52,578 nucleotides of DNA from CAZVFX01 sp964626565 (GTDB lineage: Bacteria > Myxococcota_A > UBA9042 > CAIXZC01). Below are positions 34,540-42,987 of the stretch, piece by piece. Both the position numbers and the translations under genes were made by a program. Numbering within the stretch: position 1 is the first letter of the stretch; each line of letters starts with the position of its first letter. The notes below the pieces were generated by a model. It saw nothing but the letters and a program-made list of their open reading frames with translations. It was not told where the DNA came from and searched no databases. The stretch is from contig CAZVFX010000044.1 in assembly GCA_964626565.1 (NCBI GenBank), positions 1 through 52,578 on the forward strand, read 5' to 3'.

Positions 34540-35801
34540 GCTCCTCCTTCAGGGCCGGTCGAGGTAGGTGTTTCCCGGTGCGTGACCGGATCCAGGTAGG
34601 GCGCCCAAGACGGCCGGCTGCCGCGGCCGGCAGCAAATGAAAGCACGTCTCCGTAGCACCGGCCCATGTAGTCAAGGTCGATGCAGGCGATGGTCTTGCG
34701 GGCCCGTTCCGCAGACTCGCCGTATCGGTCGTAGTTCTCCTCCAGGTCCACCATTGCCCGCGCAATGTCTGCCGGTTCCGCCGGGTCGAACCAGCACGGC
34801 TCGAGGCCCACCATCCGGGCGTGGTCACGAGCTGCCTGGATGTCGGAACAAAGGACAGGCTTGGCCCACACCCCCCCTTCCTGGATTGCAGCGATTCCGG
34901 CCTCATCGAAAGAGGCGGATACGGCCGCGGTACAGTGGCGGTTGAGGAGTGTCACCATGGTACGGGGCAGGCTGCCGAGTATGTGCAGGCTGTCGGCCAC
35001 GCCCAGTGACTCGGCCAGTTCGTACAGCTTGCGCCGCCCTTCCTCCTTTCTTCCGCCCGTACAGACCAGCGGCGGCGGAGTAATCCCCTTCTCCTTGAGC
35101 AGCCCATAGGCTTTTAGAAGCCCCGCGTGGTTCTTGCGCTCTACAAGGGTGGCGGCATAGAAGTAGAAGGGGCCGGCTACGGGCAATTCAGCAGGCTCGG
35201 GGTCAGCTTCTTCACCGGCCAGGACGGCAGTAATGGGCACCACAAAGAGGCGCTCATCAACTGCCGGATACAGGTCGGTCAGCACCGCTCTGGGCCGGGG
35301 AAAAGAGGTGACCAGCGCCTTGGCGCCGTTCATATGTGCGTCTACCGTCGCCATCTGCTGCTTTCCGTACCCGGGCAACACCGCGTGAACCGTGGTCACC
35401 ATGGGCAGATGAGGATGTCTCGGCGGGTCCAGATGATAAGGGTAGAACACCACGTCGGCCTGTTGCCGGCGTGCGAAAAGCAGGCTGCAACTGTTTGCAT
35501 CGAAACCCAAAGGTCGCACTACTTTCACCAGCGCTCGCCCTGCGAGTCCCAACGGGCCCGGCAGCTTGCGAAGGCGTGCCAGCGTGGTCTGGACCGGGTC
35601 GCACGAAAAACCGACGTTTTCGAAACCGGCGAAGTACTCCCGGTAGTAGGGAAGGTCCGCCCGCCGCAGGGCCACCACCACGCTGAATCCCCGTGTCGCC
35701 AGACTCTCGACAATCGTGAGCGCGAAGTTGCCGATCCCTTCACTCAAACTGGCGGCAAAGCCGCTGCAATTTACCAATACCTTCATTAAATTCTGACTCA
35801 C
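34536..35801 (-). CDS. Glycosyltransferase family 4
   Basis: This is a 421-residue GT-B enzyme. The GTG at 35801 gives a GTGA overlap with the previous stop; an ATG five codons later (35786, MKVLVNCSGFAASL) is an alternative start. The glycine loop is SEGIGNFALTIVE. The donor domain has YFYAATLVERKNHAGLLKAY and the nucleotide-site stretch FDEAGIAAIQEGGVWAKPVL. Like mannosyl- and rhamnosyl-transferring GT4 proteins it has a long loop between the two domains. Donor unknown. Confidence 0.88.
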   Translation of the reverse strand: MSQNLMKVLVNCSGFAASLSEGIGNFALTIVESLATRGFSVVVALRRADLPYYREYFAGFENVGFSCDPVQTTLARLRKLPGPLGLAGRALVKVVRPLGFDANSCSLLFARRQQADVVFYPYHLDPPRHPHLPMVTTVHAVLPGYGKQQMATVDAHMNGAKALVTSFPRPRAVLTDLYPAVDERLFVVPITAVLAGEEADPEPAELPVAGPFYFYAATLVERKNHAGLLKAYGLLKEKGITPPPLVCTGGRKEEGRRKLYELAESLGVADSLHILGSLPRTMVTLLNRHCTAAVSASFDEAGIAAIQEGGVWAKPVLCSDIQAARDHARMVGLEPCWFDPAEPADIARAMVDLEENYDRYGESAERARKTIACIDLDYMGRCYGDVLSFAAGRGSRPSWAPYLDPVTHRETPTSTGPEGGA

Positions 35802-36439
35802 TTCCTCCGGATGGGGCGGGCCGGCACTCCAACCACCGTCGCGCCCGCGTCCACGTCACGGTTGACCAGGGCGCCGGCTCCCACCACCGCGTCTGCACCA
35901 ACTTCCAACTGCTCGATGAAGTTCGCCCCGGTGCCCACATAGCACTGGTGGTGGAACGTGACTCCTCCGGACACGTTCAGGCCGGGGCTAAAAACGCAGC
36001 AGTCCTCCACCACAATGTCGTGACCGTAAGTGCACGCGAGATTGAAAACGTTGAAATTGCCGATGGTGATGTCGGTGGTGAAGATGTTGCCCGCGCAGAC
36101 GACGTTTCCCTGGCCCATGGTCACCCTTCCGTGATCGAGAACGGTGCCCGGATGAACCAGGTTGGGAAAAGAGACGTTTTCCCGGCCGAGAAGGCGGTCG
36201 GCGATCTTTCGATTTACACCCGGGTTACCGGTTCCGATAGCCGCGGCGACCTGCCTGTCTGCCAGCCAGTTTTCCCCGCCTAAGATGGTGTGTTCTCCTA
36301 CCGGCGCCCCTGCTTGAGTGTCGTCCTTGTCGATGAACCCCAGCAGGTTGTACGCCGGGCCGGCGCGGTTGATGTCGCGGATCAGGGAGGCAACCTCGCG
36401 GGCAAAACCTCCAGCACCCAGGATCACAATGTCAATCAT
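35798..36439 (-). CDS. NeuD/PglD/PerB-like sugar O/N-acetyltransferase
   Basis: This is a predicted 213-residue acetyl-CoA-dependent transferase. I chose the ATG at 36439 because AGGAGA lies 6 nt before it; the ATG at 36454 would overlap the previous stop by 4 bp. The N-terminal Rossmann-type domain (VILGAGGFAREVASLI) binds the nucleotide sugar. The C-terminal left-handed beta-helix has hexapeptide repeats (NIFTTDITIGNFNVFNL, ADAVVGAGALVNRDVD, GATVVGVPARPI) and the likely catalytic His in TYGHDIVVED. Beside a perosamine synthase-like gene and Gmd, it fits a GDP-perosamine N-acetyltransferase; this is inferred from context. Confidence 0.88.
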   Translation of the reverse strand: MIDIVILGAGGFAREVASLIRDINRAGPAYNLLGFIDKDDTQAGAPVGEHTILGGENWLADRQVAAAIGTGNPGVNRKIADRLLGRENVSFPNLVHPGTVLDHGRVTMGQGNVVCAGNIFTTDITIGNFNVFNLACTYGHDIVVEDCCVFSPGLNVSGGVTFHHQCYVGTGANFIEQLEVGADAVVGAGALVNRDVDAGATVVGVPARPIRRK

Positions 36440-36450
36440 GCGGTCTCCTG

Positions 36451-37275
36451 TCATTCCGAAGTGGGCGGTAGCAGCCGGGCTCGTACCCGCTCGTCGGTGA
36501 AGTCTTCCTGGAAATCAGCCATGCGGCCCTGCGCCTCGCCCGCCTCCGGGCGACGAAACCAGAAATTCAGGTTGCCCATGGGGATGTGTGTGGCCGAGGT
36601 GAAGCCGTTACGCCGCATCACGATGTTCATCGCTTCAGTTGAGAAGAACGAGCAGTGCACGGGCCTCAGGTAAAACCAGTCGGGCCTGGAAGGGATTCTA
36701 TCGCTCACCCAGGTGTGAAACGCCAGACAGCCGTCTTCAGCCACCAGGTTACAAATGTCGTCGAACTGTTTCAGGTCCCGGATGTGCTCGAGCAGTGCGG
36801 TCGCGATGACGAGACCGAACTTCCCCGGGGCCAACTGGTCTTCCTTCACCAGGGTGACGTCCTGAGGGGCCGTGTGGCCCATGAACGGTTCGTAGCCCAC
36901 CACATCCGGGCCATCGTGATTGGCCAGAAAAGACACCAGCGCTCCTGCCCCGCACCCGAAGTCCAGCCACGGCTTGTCGCCGGGAATGACGCCCGCTCGA
37001 AACAGGGAGTAGATGGCCGTGGCCCACTTGGGCCTGCGCACCAGGTCCGGGTCGAAGGATGGGTCGTCTCCCTCTCCGTACCGGGTGTGGAACAGGTCGT
37101 TCACCCTGGCGAAGTCTGCTTCCGACAGCGCGTACAGCGTAGGGGACCAGGTGAATCCGCAGCCTGTGCAGCACACGTGAAGCACCTTTCCCAGTTCGAA
37201 GACCGGGTCGTACTCTTTCTCGAAGTGGAAAACCGCCGGGGCCGTGCACACCGGACAAGTATGTTGTTCGTTCAT
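36451..37275 (-). CDS. Class I SAM methyltransferase with N-terminal zinc-binding motif
   Basis: This is a 274-residue protein with the ATG at 37275, in a 4-bp overlap with the upstream aminotransferase. The first 40 residues hold CPVC (Cys7, Cys10) and CTGC (Cys36, Cys39), a probable zinc ribbon found in C-methyltransferases of deoxysugar pathways. The catalytic domain has PWLDFGCGAGALVSFLAN (motif I) and an LVIATALLEHIRDLKQFDD segment. It lies between the aminotransferase and the acetyltransferase of the likely perosamine branch, so it may methylate that sugar or a later glycan; no acceptor is known. Confidence 0.85.
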   Translation of the reverse strand: MNEQHTCPVCTAPAVFHFEKEYDPVFELGKVLHVCCTGCGFTWSPTLYALSEADFARVNDLFHTRYGEGDDPSFDPDLVRRPKWATAIYSLFRAGVIPGDKPWLDFGCGAGALVSFLANHDGPDVVGYEPFMGHTAPQDVTLVKEDQLAPGKFGLVIATALLEHIRDLKQFDDICNLVAEDGCLAFHTWVSDRIPSRPDWFYLRPVHCSFFSTEAMNIVMRRNGFTSATHIPMGNLNFWFRRPEAGEAQGRMADFQEDFTDERVRARLLPPTSE

Positions 37276-38408
37276 CCGGCGCCTCCACTGCTCTTTGCTC
37301 CCTTTCTGATGAGGTCGCATACATAGTCCAGATCGTCATCGGAGAGGGCGGCGTAGGTGGGTAGATTGATTCCCGACGCTGCGAGGTGGTCGGTCACGGG
37401 CAGGTTCTCACCGCGGGCCCGGGAGCCTTCCCGGAACGGCGGCAGCGTGTGCAGCGGGATGAAGAACGGACGGGTGTCCACCCCGTTCTCTGTGAGCAGG
37501 TCGGCTAACTCGTCCCGGGTGCGGCCGTAGCTGGTGCTGTCGATGGTAATGCAGTACATCCAGGGCGCGGGCTCGGCCCAATCGGCCACCGGTTGGAAAC
37601 CGATGCCCGGAATTCCCTGCAGGCGTTTGTCATACCCGTCGAAGACCCGGCGCCTGCCTGCAATGATCTCGTCGGCTCGTTCCAATTGTGCGGTAAGGAT
37701 CGCGGACGCCACATTGGTCAGCCTGAAGTTGTACCCGGTGACCGGAAAGTAGTACCTTCGCTGAGGGTCCATTCCCTGCCCTCTAAGCGTGCGGATGCGC
37801 AGCTCGAGGTTGGGGTCATCGAGGACCAGCGCCCCACCTTCGCCGCTGGTGATGATCTTGTTGCCGTAGAAGCTGAAGGTGGCGAGGGGAGCCAGGCTGC
37901 CGACCCGGCGACCCTTGTAGCGGGCGAAGTGGGCCTCGGCCGCGTCTTCGACCACCCACAGACCGTGCACAGCCGCGATCTGGTTGATGCGGTCCATATC
38001 TGCCGGATGGCCGTACAGGTGCACCGCGATGAGCCCCTTGGTGCGCGGTGTGATGCTGGCCTCCAGCAGCTCGGGGTCGAGACACCAGGTTTCCGGGTCC
38101 GCGTCCACGAACACCGGCTCAGCTCCCACGTACCGCACCGCGTTGGCGGTGGCGATGTAGGTGAGGGAAGGCACCAGCACCTCGTCCCCCGGCCGGACAT
38201 CCAGCGCCAGCAGGGCCAGGTGGAGGGCCACGGTGCCGTTGCAAACGCCGATGGCGGTGCGCGTCTCGCACAGGGCGGCAAAGTCGGTTTCGAACCGGTT
38301 CACAAACGGGCCCCCGGCAATCCAACTGCTGCGTATCGCTTCCACCACGTACTTCTCTTCGTTGCCGGTAAGGTCGGCGGAGGCGACTGGAAGATCTCGC
38401 TTCGTCAT
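37272..38408 (-). CDS. DegT/DnrJ aminotransferase, GDP-perosamine synthase-like
   Basis: This is a 378-residue PLP enzyme. In this subfamily members convert GDP-4-keto-6-deoxymannose to GDP-perosamine. The PLP lysine is present (FSFYGNKIITSGEGG, Lys184), which separates it from the histidine-containing 3-dehydratases. Other conserved stretches are CNGTVALHLALLALD, GDEVLVPSLTYIA, VVEDAAEAH, NFRLTN and RPFFIPLHTLPPF; the last is typical of RfbE/Per proteins as I remember them. The ribosome site GAGGAGA precedes the ATG. The needed substrate would come from Gmd encoded at 39932-40984. Confidence 0.88.
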   Translation of the reverse strand: MTKRDLPVASADLTGNEEKYVVEAIRSSWIAGGPFVNRFETDFAALCETRTAIGVCNGTVALHLALLALDVRPGDEVLVPSLTYIATANAVRYVGAEPVFVDADPETWCLDPELLEASITPRTKGLIAVHLYGHPADMDRINQIAAVHGLWVVEDAAEAHFARYKGRRVGSLAPLATFSFYGNKIITSGEGGALVLDDPNLELRIRTLRGQGMDPQRRYYFPVTGYNFRLTNVASAILTAQLERADEIIAGRRRVFDGYDKRLQGIPGIGFQPVADWAEPAPWMYCITIDSTSYGRTRDELADLLTENGVDTRPFFIPLHTLPPFREGSRARGENLPVTDHLAASGINLPTYAALSDDDLDYVCDLIRKGAKSSGGAG

Positions 38409-38426
38409 GATTCTCCTCGTTATCTA

Positions 38427-39935
38427 CTAGGTCCCGGCCGCACCACCGGTGCGGCGAAAGATGTGAGACAAGGGGTCAGCCAGGTCTCGCAGCGGTTGCA
38501 GGCTTCTCGCCAGTATGCACAAACTGGCGAGAAACAAGAGGGCTGCGAGGCCCAGTGCGGCGGCCAGCCCGGCCGCAGAGCCCACCAGTGCAGGGAGGGC
38601 GTGGCGGCACCCCAACATGGCTCCGCCCACTGCTACGGTTGCCACCGCAGTTGGCCACAAAGCCAGGGCTATTCCCCGCAAGCTTACAGGGGAAGGCTTG
38701 CACGCGTACCAGAGCCCCGGCACAAACAAGGCCGCGGAGCAGCTCACGTATGCGGCGGCAACTCCTTCGATGCCGAAGGGTACCCCCACGGCAACCGCCA
38801 GCGCAGTCACGGTCGAGGCGATAACCCCCCACTTGAACATACGGTCCGTTCTACCGGTGGATACATATACCCAGCCGACGCTGCTCAATACCGGCTGGTA
38901 GAGCGCGGCCAGCCCCAGAATCGAAAATACCGGTGCGGCTCCCAGCCACTGGTCCCCGAGCACCAACAGCACCACCTCCTCAGACATGACCACCAGGAAC
39001 ATGACTCCGGGCATAGTCACCATGGCCAGGAGTGTGAGCGCTTTGTAGTAGTAGTTGCGATAGCGCGCCGGTTCATCCTGAAGCCGGCTGAGCGCAGGTA
39101 TGGCGACTGCCGCGAGAGGCATGTTCAACTGGCGCAACGGAAGCATCAGCAGGCCGTACGCTTTTGAGTAAAGCCCCAGCGGCCCCGCCTTCCACCACCA
39201 CCCGATCAATACCTTGTCCAGATTGCGGGCGAAGTAGTTGGTCACGTTGAAGCCGGTGAGATGGCCGCCGAACGCGACCATGGCGCGAGCGCCCGCACCT
39301 CTGACCGGCCGGCCGGGAATCCAACGGCACACACCCCAGACCAGCACTGCATTTCCCAGCGCGGTTCCCAGTTGAAGCACAACCAGCGACCAGTAGCCGG
39401 CTCCGAGCACGGCAGCCGTAATGGCGCAGCCGATGCCGAAGGTAGTTGCGCTCACCTGGATTATCGCCAGCGCGCCGAAACGCATCTGCCGTCGCAAGAG
39501 CGCCTGGGGCAGCATGGTGAGGCCGCCCAGCACGATGCCCATGGCCAAGGCCATGGTTACCCAGGTCAGCCGGGGTTCATCATAAAACCAGGCAAGGGCG
39601 GGAGCCAGCGCCGCAGTGGCCAGCATGATGCCCACGCTCACCACTACATTTACCCAGAACAAGGTCGACACCTGCTCATGGGTGATTTCCGCTTGCTGAA
39701 CTGTGGCCATGGATAAGCCCATGTCTTTGAACATCATCAGGAATCCGGTCACTGCGGTCACCATGGCCAGCAGCCCGAAATCGGCCGGCGTCAGCAGTCG
39801 GGCGAGGACTACGGTGGCGCCCATTTGGAGCATGAACAGCGCGCCCTGGCCGGCCAGCGTTGCGGCTCCGCCCCGAACCGACCTGGTCTTCAAGTCGGTC
39901 TTCAGGTGAGCTGTGTCGAAGAGACCCTTGCTCAA
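38427..39935 (-). CDS. wzx: Wzx-type polysaccharide flippase (MOP superfamily)
   Basis: This is a 502-residue protein with 12-14 membrane spans that should flip the lipid-linked repeat unit across the inner membrane. The TTG start at 39935 overlaps the gmd stop (TTGA), with AAGGAGG upstream. Features are LFMLQMGATVVLARLLTPAD and FGLLAMVTAVTGFLMMFKDM near the N-terminus, typical of the WzxC-like subgroup, and basic residues in the cytoplasmic loops. The gene sits after the nucleotide sugar genes and before the GTs, the common order in O-antigen loci. Confidence 0.9.
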   Translation of the reverse strand: MSKGLFDTAHLKTDLKTRSVRGGAATLAGQGALFMLQMGATVVLARLLTPADFGLLAMVTAVTGFLMMFKDMGLSMATVQQAEITHEQVSTLFWVNVVVSVGIMLATAALAPALAWFYDEPRLTWVTMALAMGIVLGGLTMLPQALLRRQMRFGALAIIQVSATTFGIGCAITAAVLGAGYWSLVVLQLGTALGNAVLVWGVCRWIPGRPVRGAGARAMVAFGGHLTGFNVTNYFARNLDKVLIGWWWKAGPLGLYSKAYGLLMLPLRQLNMPLAAVAIPALSRLQDEPARYRNYYYKALTLLAMVTMPGVMFLVVMSEEVVLLVLGDQWLGAAPVFSILGLAALYQPVLSSVGWVYVSTGRTDRMFKWGVIASTVTALAVAVGVPFGIEGVAAAYVSCSAALFVPGLWYACKPSPVSLRGIALALWPTAVATVAVGGAMLGCRHALPALVGSAAGLAAALGLAALLFLASLCILARSLQPLRDLADPLSHIFRRTGGAAGT

Positions 39936-40984
39936 AGAACCGCGGCCTCCTTGCGTGCCATTTCAAGGTCGTGGTCAACCATGAGGCCCACCAGCTCCTT
40001 GAACGTTGTTTTCGGCTCCCAGCCCAATTCCCGGCGGGCCTTGGCTGGGTCCCCCAGGAGAAGCTCGATTTCGGTGGGGCGGAAATAGCGCGGGTCTACC
40101 TCGACCATGACCCGGCCTTTCTCATCCAACCCTTTGCGGTCCACGCCCTCGCCCTCGAAATGAAGGGGGATGCCGCCCCGCTCGAAAGCCACGCTGCAGA
40201 ACTCCTCGATGGTGTGGGTCTCTCCCGTGGCCAGCACATAGTCGCCCGGCTCGTCCTGTTGCAACATCAGCCACATGCCCTGGACAAACTCAGGGGCATA
40301 GCCCCAGTCCCGCTGGGCCGCCAGGTTGCCGAGAAAGAGGCGGTCCTGCAGACCGTGCCGGATGCGACCCACCGCCCGGGAGATCTTACGGGTCACGAAC
40401 GTCTCACCACGCCGCTCAGATTCATGGTTGAACAGGATGCCGTTGGACGCATGGATGCCGTACGCTTCCCGGTAGTTGACAGTGACCCAGTAGGCGAACA
40501 GCTTTGCTGCCCCATAGGGGCTGCGCGGATAAAAGGGAGTCGATTCAGACTGGGGAACTTCGTCGGCCTTGCCGTACAACTCCGATGTGGAGGCCTGGTA
40601 GAACCGGGTCTTCAGCCGGGCGTCCTTGATCGCGTCCAACACCCGGATGGTTCCCAGCGCGTCTACCTCGGCGGTGTACTCCGGTACGTCAAAAGAGACC
40701 CTCACGTGGCTCTGGGCGGCCAGGTTGTAGATTTCGTCCGGAGCATGTTTTTCGATAATCCGGGAAATGTTGGAACCGTCGGTCATGTCCCCGTAGTGCA
40801 GAACCATCCTTCTCCCCTGCTCATGAGGGTCCTGGTAGAGGTGGTCGATGCGCGCCGTATTGAAAAGGCTCGCCCGACGAATGATCCCGTGCACCTCGTA
40901 CCCCTTGTTCAACAGCAGTTCCGCCAGGTAGGAGCCGTCCTGGCCGGTAATACCTGTAATCAGGGCTCGTTTTTGCTTACTCAT
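39932..40984 (-). CDS. gmd: GDP-mannose 4,6-dehydratase
   Basis: Gmd makes GDP-4-keto-6-deoxy-D-mannose, the branch point for GDP-fucose and GDP-perosamine. The protein is 350 residues from the ATG at 40984 (spacing of 4 nt from GGAGG; the ATG one codon earlier is possible). Seen are the NADP-binding GITGQDGSYLAE (residues 11-22), IIRRASLFNTARIDHLY, LAAQSHVRVSFDVPEYTA, PRSPYGAAKLFAYW with the YxxxK pair, and FNHESERRGETFVTRKI. All are diagnostic and intact. It ends by overlapping wzx by 4 bp. Confidence 0.96.
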   Translation of the reverse strand: MSKQKRALITGITGQDGSYLAELLLNKGYEVHGIIRRASLFNTARIDHLYQDPHEQGRRMVLHYGDMTDGSNISRIIEKHAPDEIYNLAAQSHVRVSFDVPEYTAEVDALGTIRVLDAIKDARLKTRFYQASTSELYGKADEVPQSESTPFYPRSPYGAAKLFAYWVTVNYREAYGIHASNGILFNHESERRGETFVTRKISRAVGRIRHGLQDRLFLGNLAAQRDWGYAPEFVQGMWLMLQQDEPGDYVLATGETHTIEEFCSVAFERGGIPLHFEGEGVDRKGLDEKGRVMVEVDPRYFRPTEIELLLGDPAKARRELGWEPKTTFKELVGLMVDHDLEMARKEAAVL

Positions 40985-40999
40985 CATCCCTCCGCAGGC

Positions 41000-41947
41000 C
41001 TAGGTCGCAGGCGACGCATTGGCCACAAACCATTGGTAGGTCTTTCGAATTGTATCGTCTATTGAGTGCTTCTCACGCCATCCCAGTTCCCGAACCCGGG
41101 TGACATCCAGGAGCTTGTGCCGGAAGCCGTCCGGCATATCGTGATTCCATGTAATGCTTCCCTCGTAGCCGGCGGTTTGAGCTACCCGGTCCGCCAGTTC
41201 CGCCACCGACAGGTCCACTCCGGAGCCCACATTCACGTGGCAGCGGCCGGGCGCGGCATCAAACCGGTGCATCAGCAGGATGAGCGCATCAGCAAGGTCA
41301 TCAACGTACAGGAATTCCCGCCGGGGAGTGCCGGTGCCCCACAACTCCACCGTCTCGGTCCCCTGCTGCACCGCTTCGTGGAACCGCCGGATCAGGGCGG
41401 GGAGCACATGTGCGCTTTCAAGGTCGAAATTATCGTTGGGTCCGGCCAGGTCCGCGGGCATGGCCGCGATGAAGTTGGTACCGAACTGCCGGTTGTAGCT
41501 GTCGCACATGGTGACGCCGGCCACCTTGGCAACTGCGTAGGGTGCGTTGGTCGCTTCCGGCGGGCCGGTGAGAAGGAACTCCTCGGCCACCGGGCGTGGC
41601 GAATTGCCCGGGTAGATGCACGAGCTGCCGAGGAACAGCAACTTGGCCGCGCCGTGCCGGTGCGCTGCGTCAATAACATTGCATTGGATGAGCAGATTGT
41701 CCCGGATGAAGTCGGCCGGCTGCTGCACGTTGGCGTGAATGCCCCCAACGCGGGCAGCCGCGAGAAACACGTATTGCGGTGCTTCAGACGCGAAGAAGCG
41801 CTCCACCGCGGGCCCGTCCCGCAGATCCAACTGGTGTCGCGTCCGGACCACCAGGTTGTCGTACCCTTCCCGAGCCAGGGCCCGGACCACGGCGGAGCCG
41901 ACGAGGCCGGTGTGCCCGGCCACGTAGATCTTGTCGCTAGGCCTCAC
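41000..41947 (-). CDS. fcl: GDP-L-fucose synthase
   Basis: The enzyme epimerises and reduces GDP-4-keto-6-deoxymannose to GDP-L-fucose, using NADPH. It is 315 residues from the GTG at 41947. Motifs are AGHTGLVGSAV (10-20), RVGGIHAN, LFLGSSCIYP (active Ser and Cys), NAPYAVAKVAG (YxxxK), DLAGPNDNFD and the closing TYQWFVAN. It lies 12 bp before gmd, whose product it uses. Its ribosome site (GGAAGGAG) is 12-13 nt upstream, a longer spacing than usual. Confidence 0.95.
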   Translation of the reverse strand: MRPSDKIYVAGHTGLVGSAVVRALAREGYDNLVVRTRHQLDLRDGPAVERFFASEAPQYVFLAAARVGGIHANVQQPADFIRDNLLIQCNVIDAAHRHGAAKLLFLGSSCIYPGNSPRPVAEEFLLTGPPEATNAPYAVAKVAGVTMCDSYNRQFGTNFIAAMPADLAGPNDNFDLESAHVLPALIRRFHEAVQQGTETVELWGTGTPRREFLYVDDLADALILLMHRFDAAPGRCHVNVGSGVDLSVAELADRVAQTAGYEGSITWNHDMPDGFRHKLLDVTRVRELGWREKHSIDDTIRKTYQWFVANASPAT

Positions 41948-41954
41948 GAATCTG

Positions 41955-42947
41955 TTACGCTCCTTCCGTCATTTTCAGGTACCACTGCCAGGCGGTGCTC
42001 ACGATAGTCTCCATGGAGGTGTTCGTCGGCCGCCAGCCGAGTTGGTCCCGGATCTTGTCCGACGACGCCACCAGCACTGCCGGATCCCCGGGGCGCCGGT
42101 CCACCTCCTCCACCTCGAACTGCCGTCCCGTGACCTGTTTTACCGCGTCGATAACTTCCCGCACCGAAAAGCCGTTGCCGCTGCCGAGGTTGAAGACGTC
42201 TCCCGGGTTGCCCTGCTGCAGGTGGTCCAAGGCCAGGAGGTGTGCCGCGGCAATGTCGGTGACGTGGACGTAGTCACGAACGCAGGAACCATCTGCGGTA
42301 GGGTAGTCGGTGCCGAATATCTTGACCCCTGTTCTTTCGCCCGCCGCAGCCTGGAGAATAATGGGGATGAGGTGGGTTTCCGGATCGTGCATCTCCCCGC
42401 ACCGGAGCTGCGGGTCCGCGCCGGCGGCGTTGAAATAGCGTAACGAAACCGACTTCATAATCCCAGCCGCGGTCAGGTCGGCCAGCGCCCCTTCCAGGAC
42501 GAGCTTGGTGGTGCCGTAGGGGTTGGTGGGAGCCTTGGGGTCCTCTTCATGGATCGGTACCCGATCGGGCTCGCCATAGACCGCCGCGGTGGAGGAGAGA
42601 ATGAAGTGTGGGCAGCCCGCGGCCCGCATCGCTTCCAGGAGGTGCAACGTGTTGGCCACGTTATTTTCGTAGTACTTCAGCGGGTGACCCACCGACTCGG
42701 GCACGATGCTGTACGCGGCCAGGTGCATCACAGCAGCAATATCGTTATCGCTGAACAGGCGATTGAGGAACGCCTTGTCCCCCAGGTTGCCCTCTTCGAG
42801 CTTCGCCCCGGGCATCACCAGGCGTCGGTATCCCGTGGAGAAGTTGTCGCACACAACTACCTTATGGCCCCGATCCAGCAGGGCGCAGGTAACATGGGCG
42901 CCGATATATCCGCCTCCCCCAACAACAAGAATGCTCTGCTTTTTCAT
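41955..42947 (-). CDS. galE: UDP-glucose 4-epimerase
   Basis: GalE interconverts UDP-Glc and UDP-Gal (or the GlcNAc/GalNAc pair) through NAD. The protein is 330 residues with GGGGYIGAHVTCALL (10-24), VMHLAAYSIVPESV, LSSTAAVYGEP, NPYGTTKLVLE (YxxxK) and VRDYVHVTDIAAAH, all intact. A GAGGAAA ribosome site lies 5 nt before the ATG. It would supply galactose or GalNAc units for the glycan. Confidence 0.95.
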   Translation of the reverse strand: MKKQSILVVGGGGYIGAHVTCALLDRGHKVVVCDNFSTGYRRLVMPGAKLEEGNLGDKAFLNRLFSDNDIAAVMHLAAYSIVPESVGHPLKYYENNVANTLHLLEAMRAAGCPHFILSSTAAVYGEPDRVPIHEEDPKAPTNPYGTTKLVLEGALADLTAAGIMKSVSLRYFNAAGADPQLRCGEMHDPETHLIPIILQAAAGERTGVKIFGTDYPTADGSCVRDYVHVTDIAAAHLLALDHLQQGNPGDVFNLGSGNGFSVREVIDAVKQVTGRQFEVEEVDRRPGDPAVLVASSDKIRDQLGWRPTNTSMETIVSTAWQWYLKMTEGA

Positions 42948-42987
42948 CAGCTTTCCTCGATTCCGAGATTCCTGAGTCCGGCCGGCA

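Noticed and set aside
37593..39167. Open frame of 524 codons on the plus strand
   Set aside because: Antisense to the aminotransferase and wzx; no signal, domain or ribosome site.
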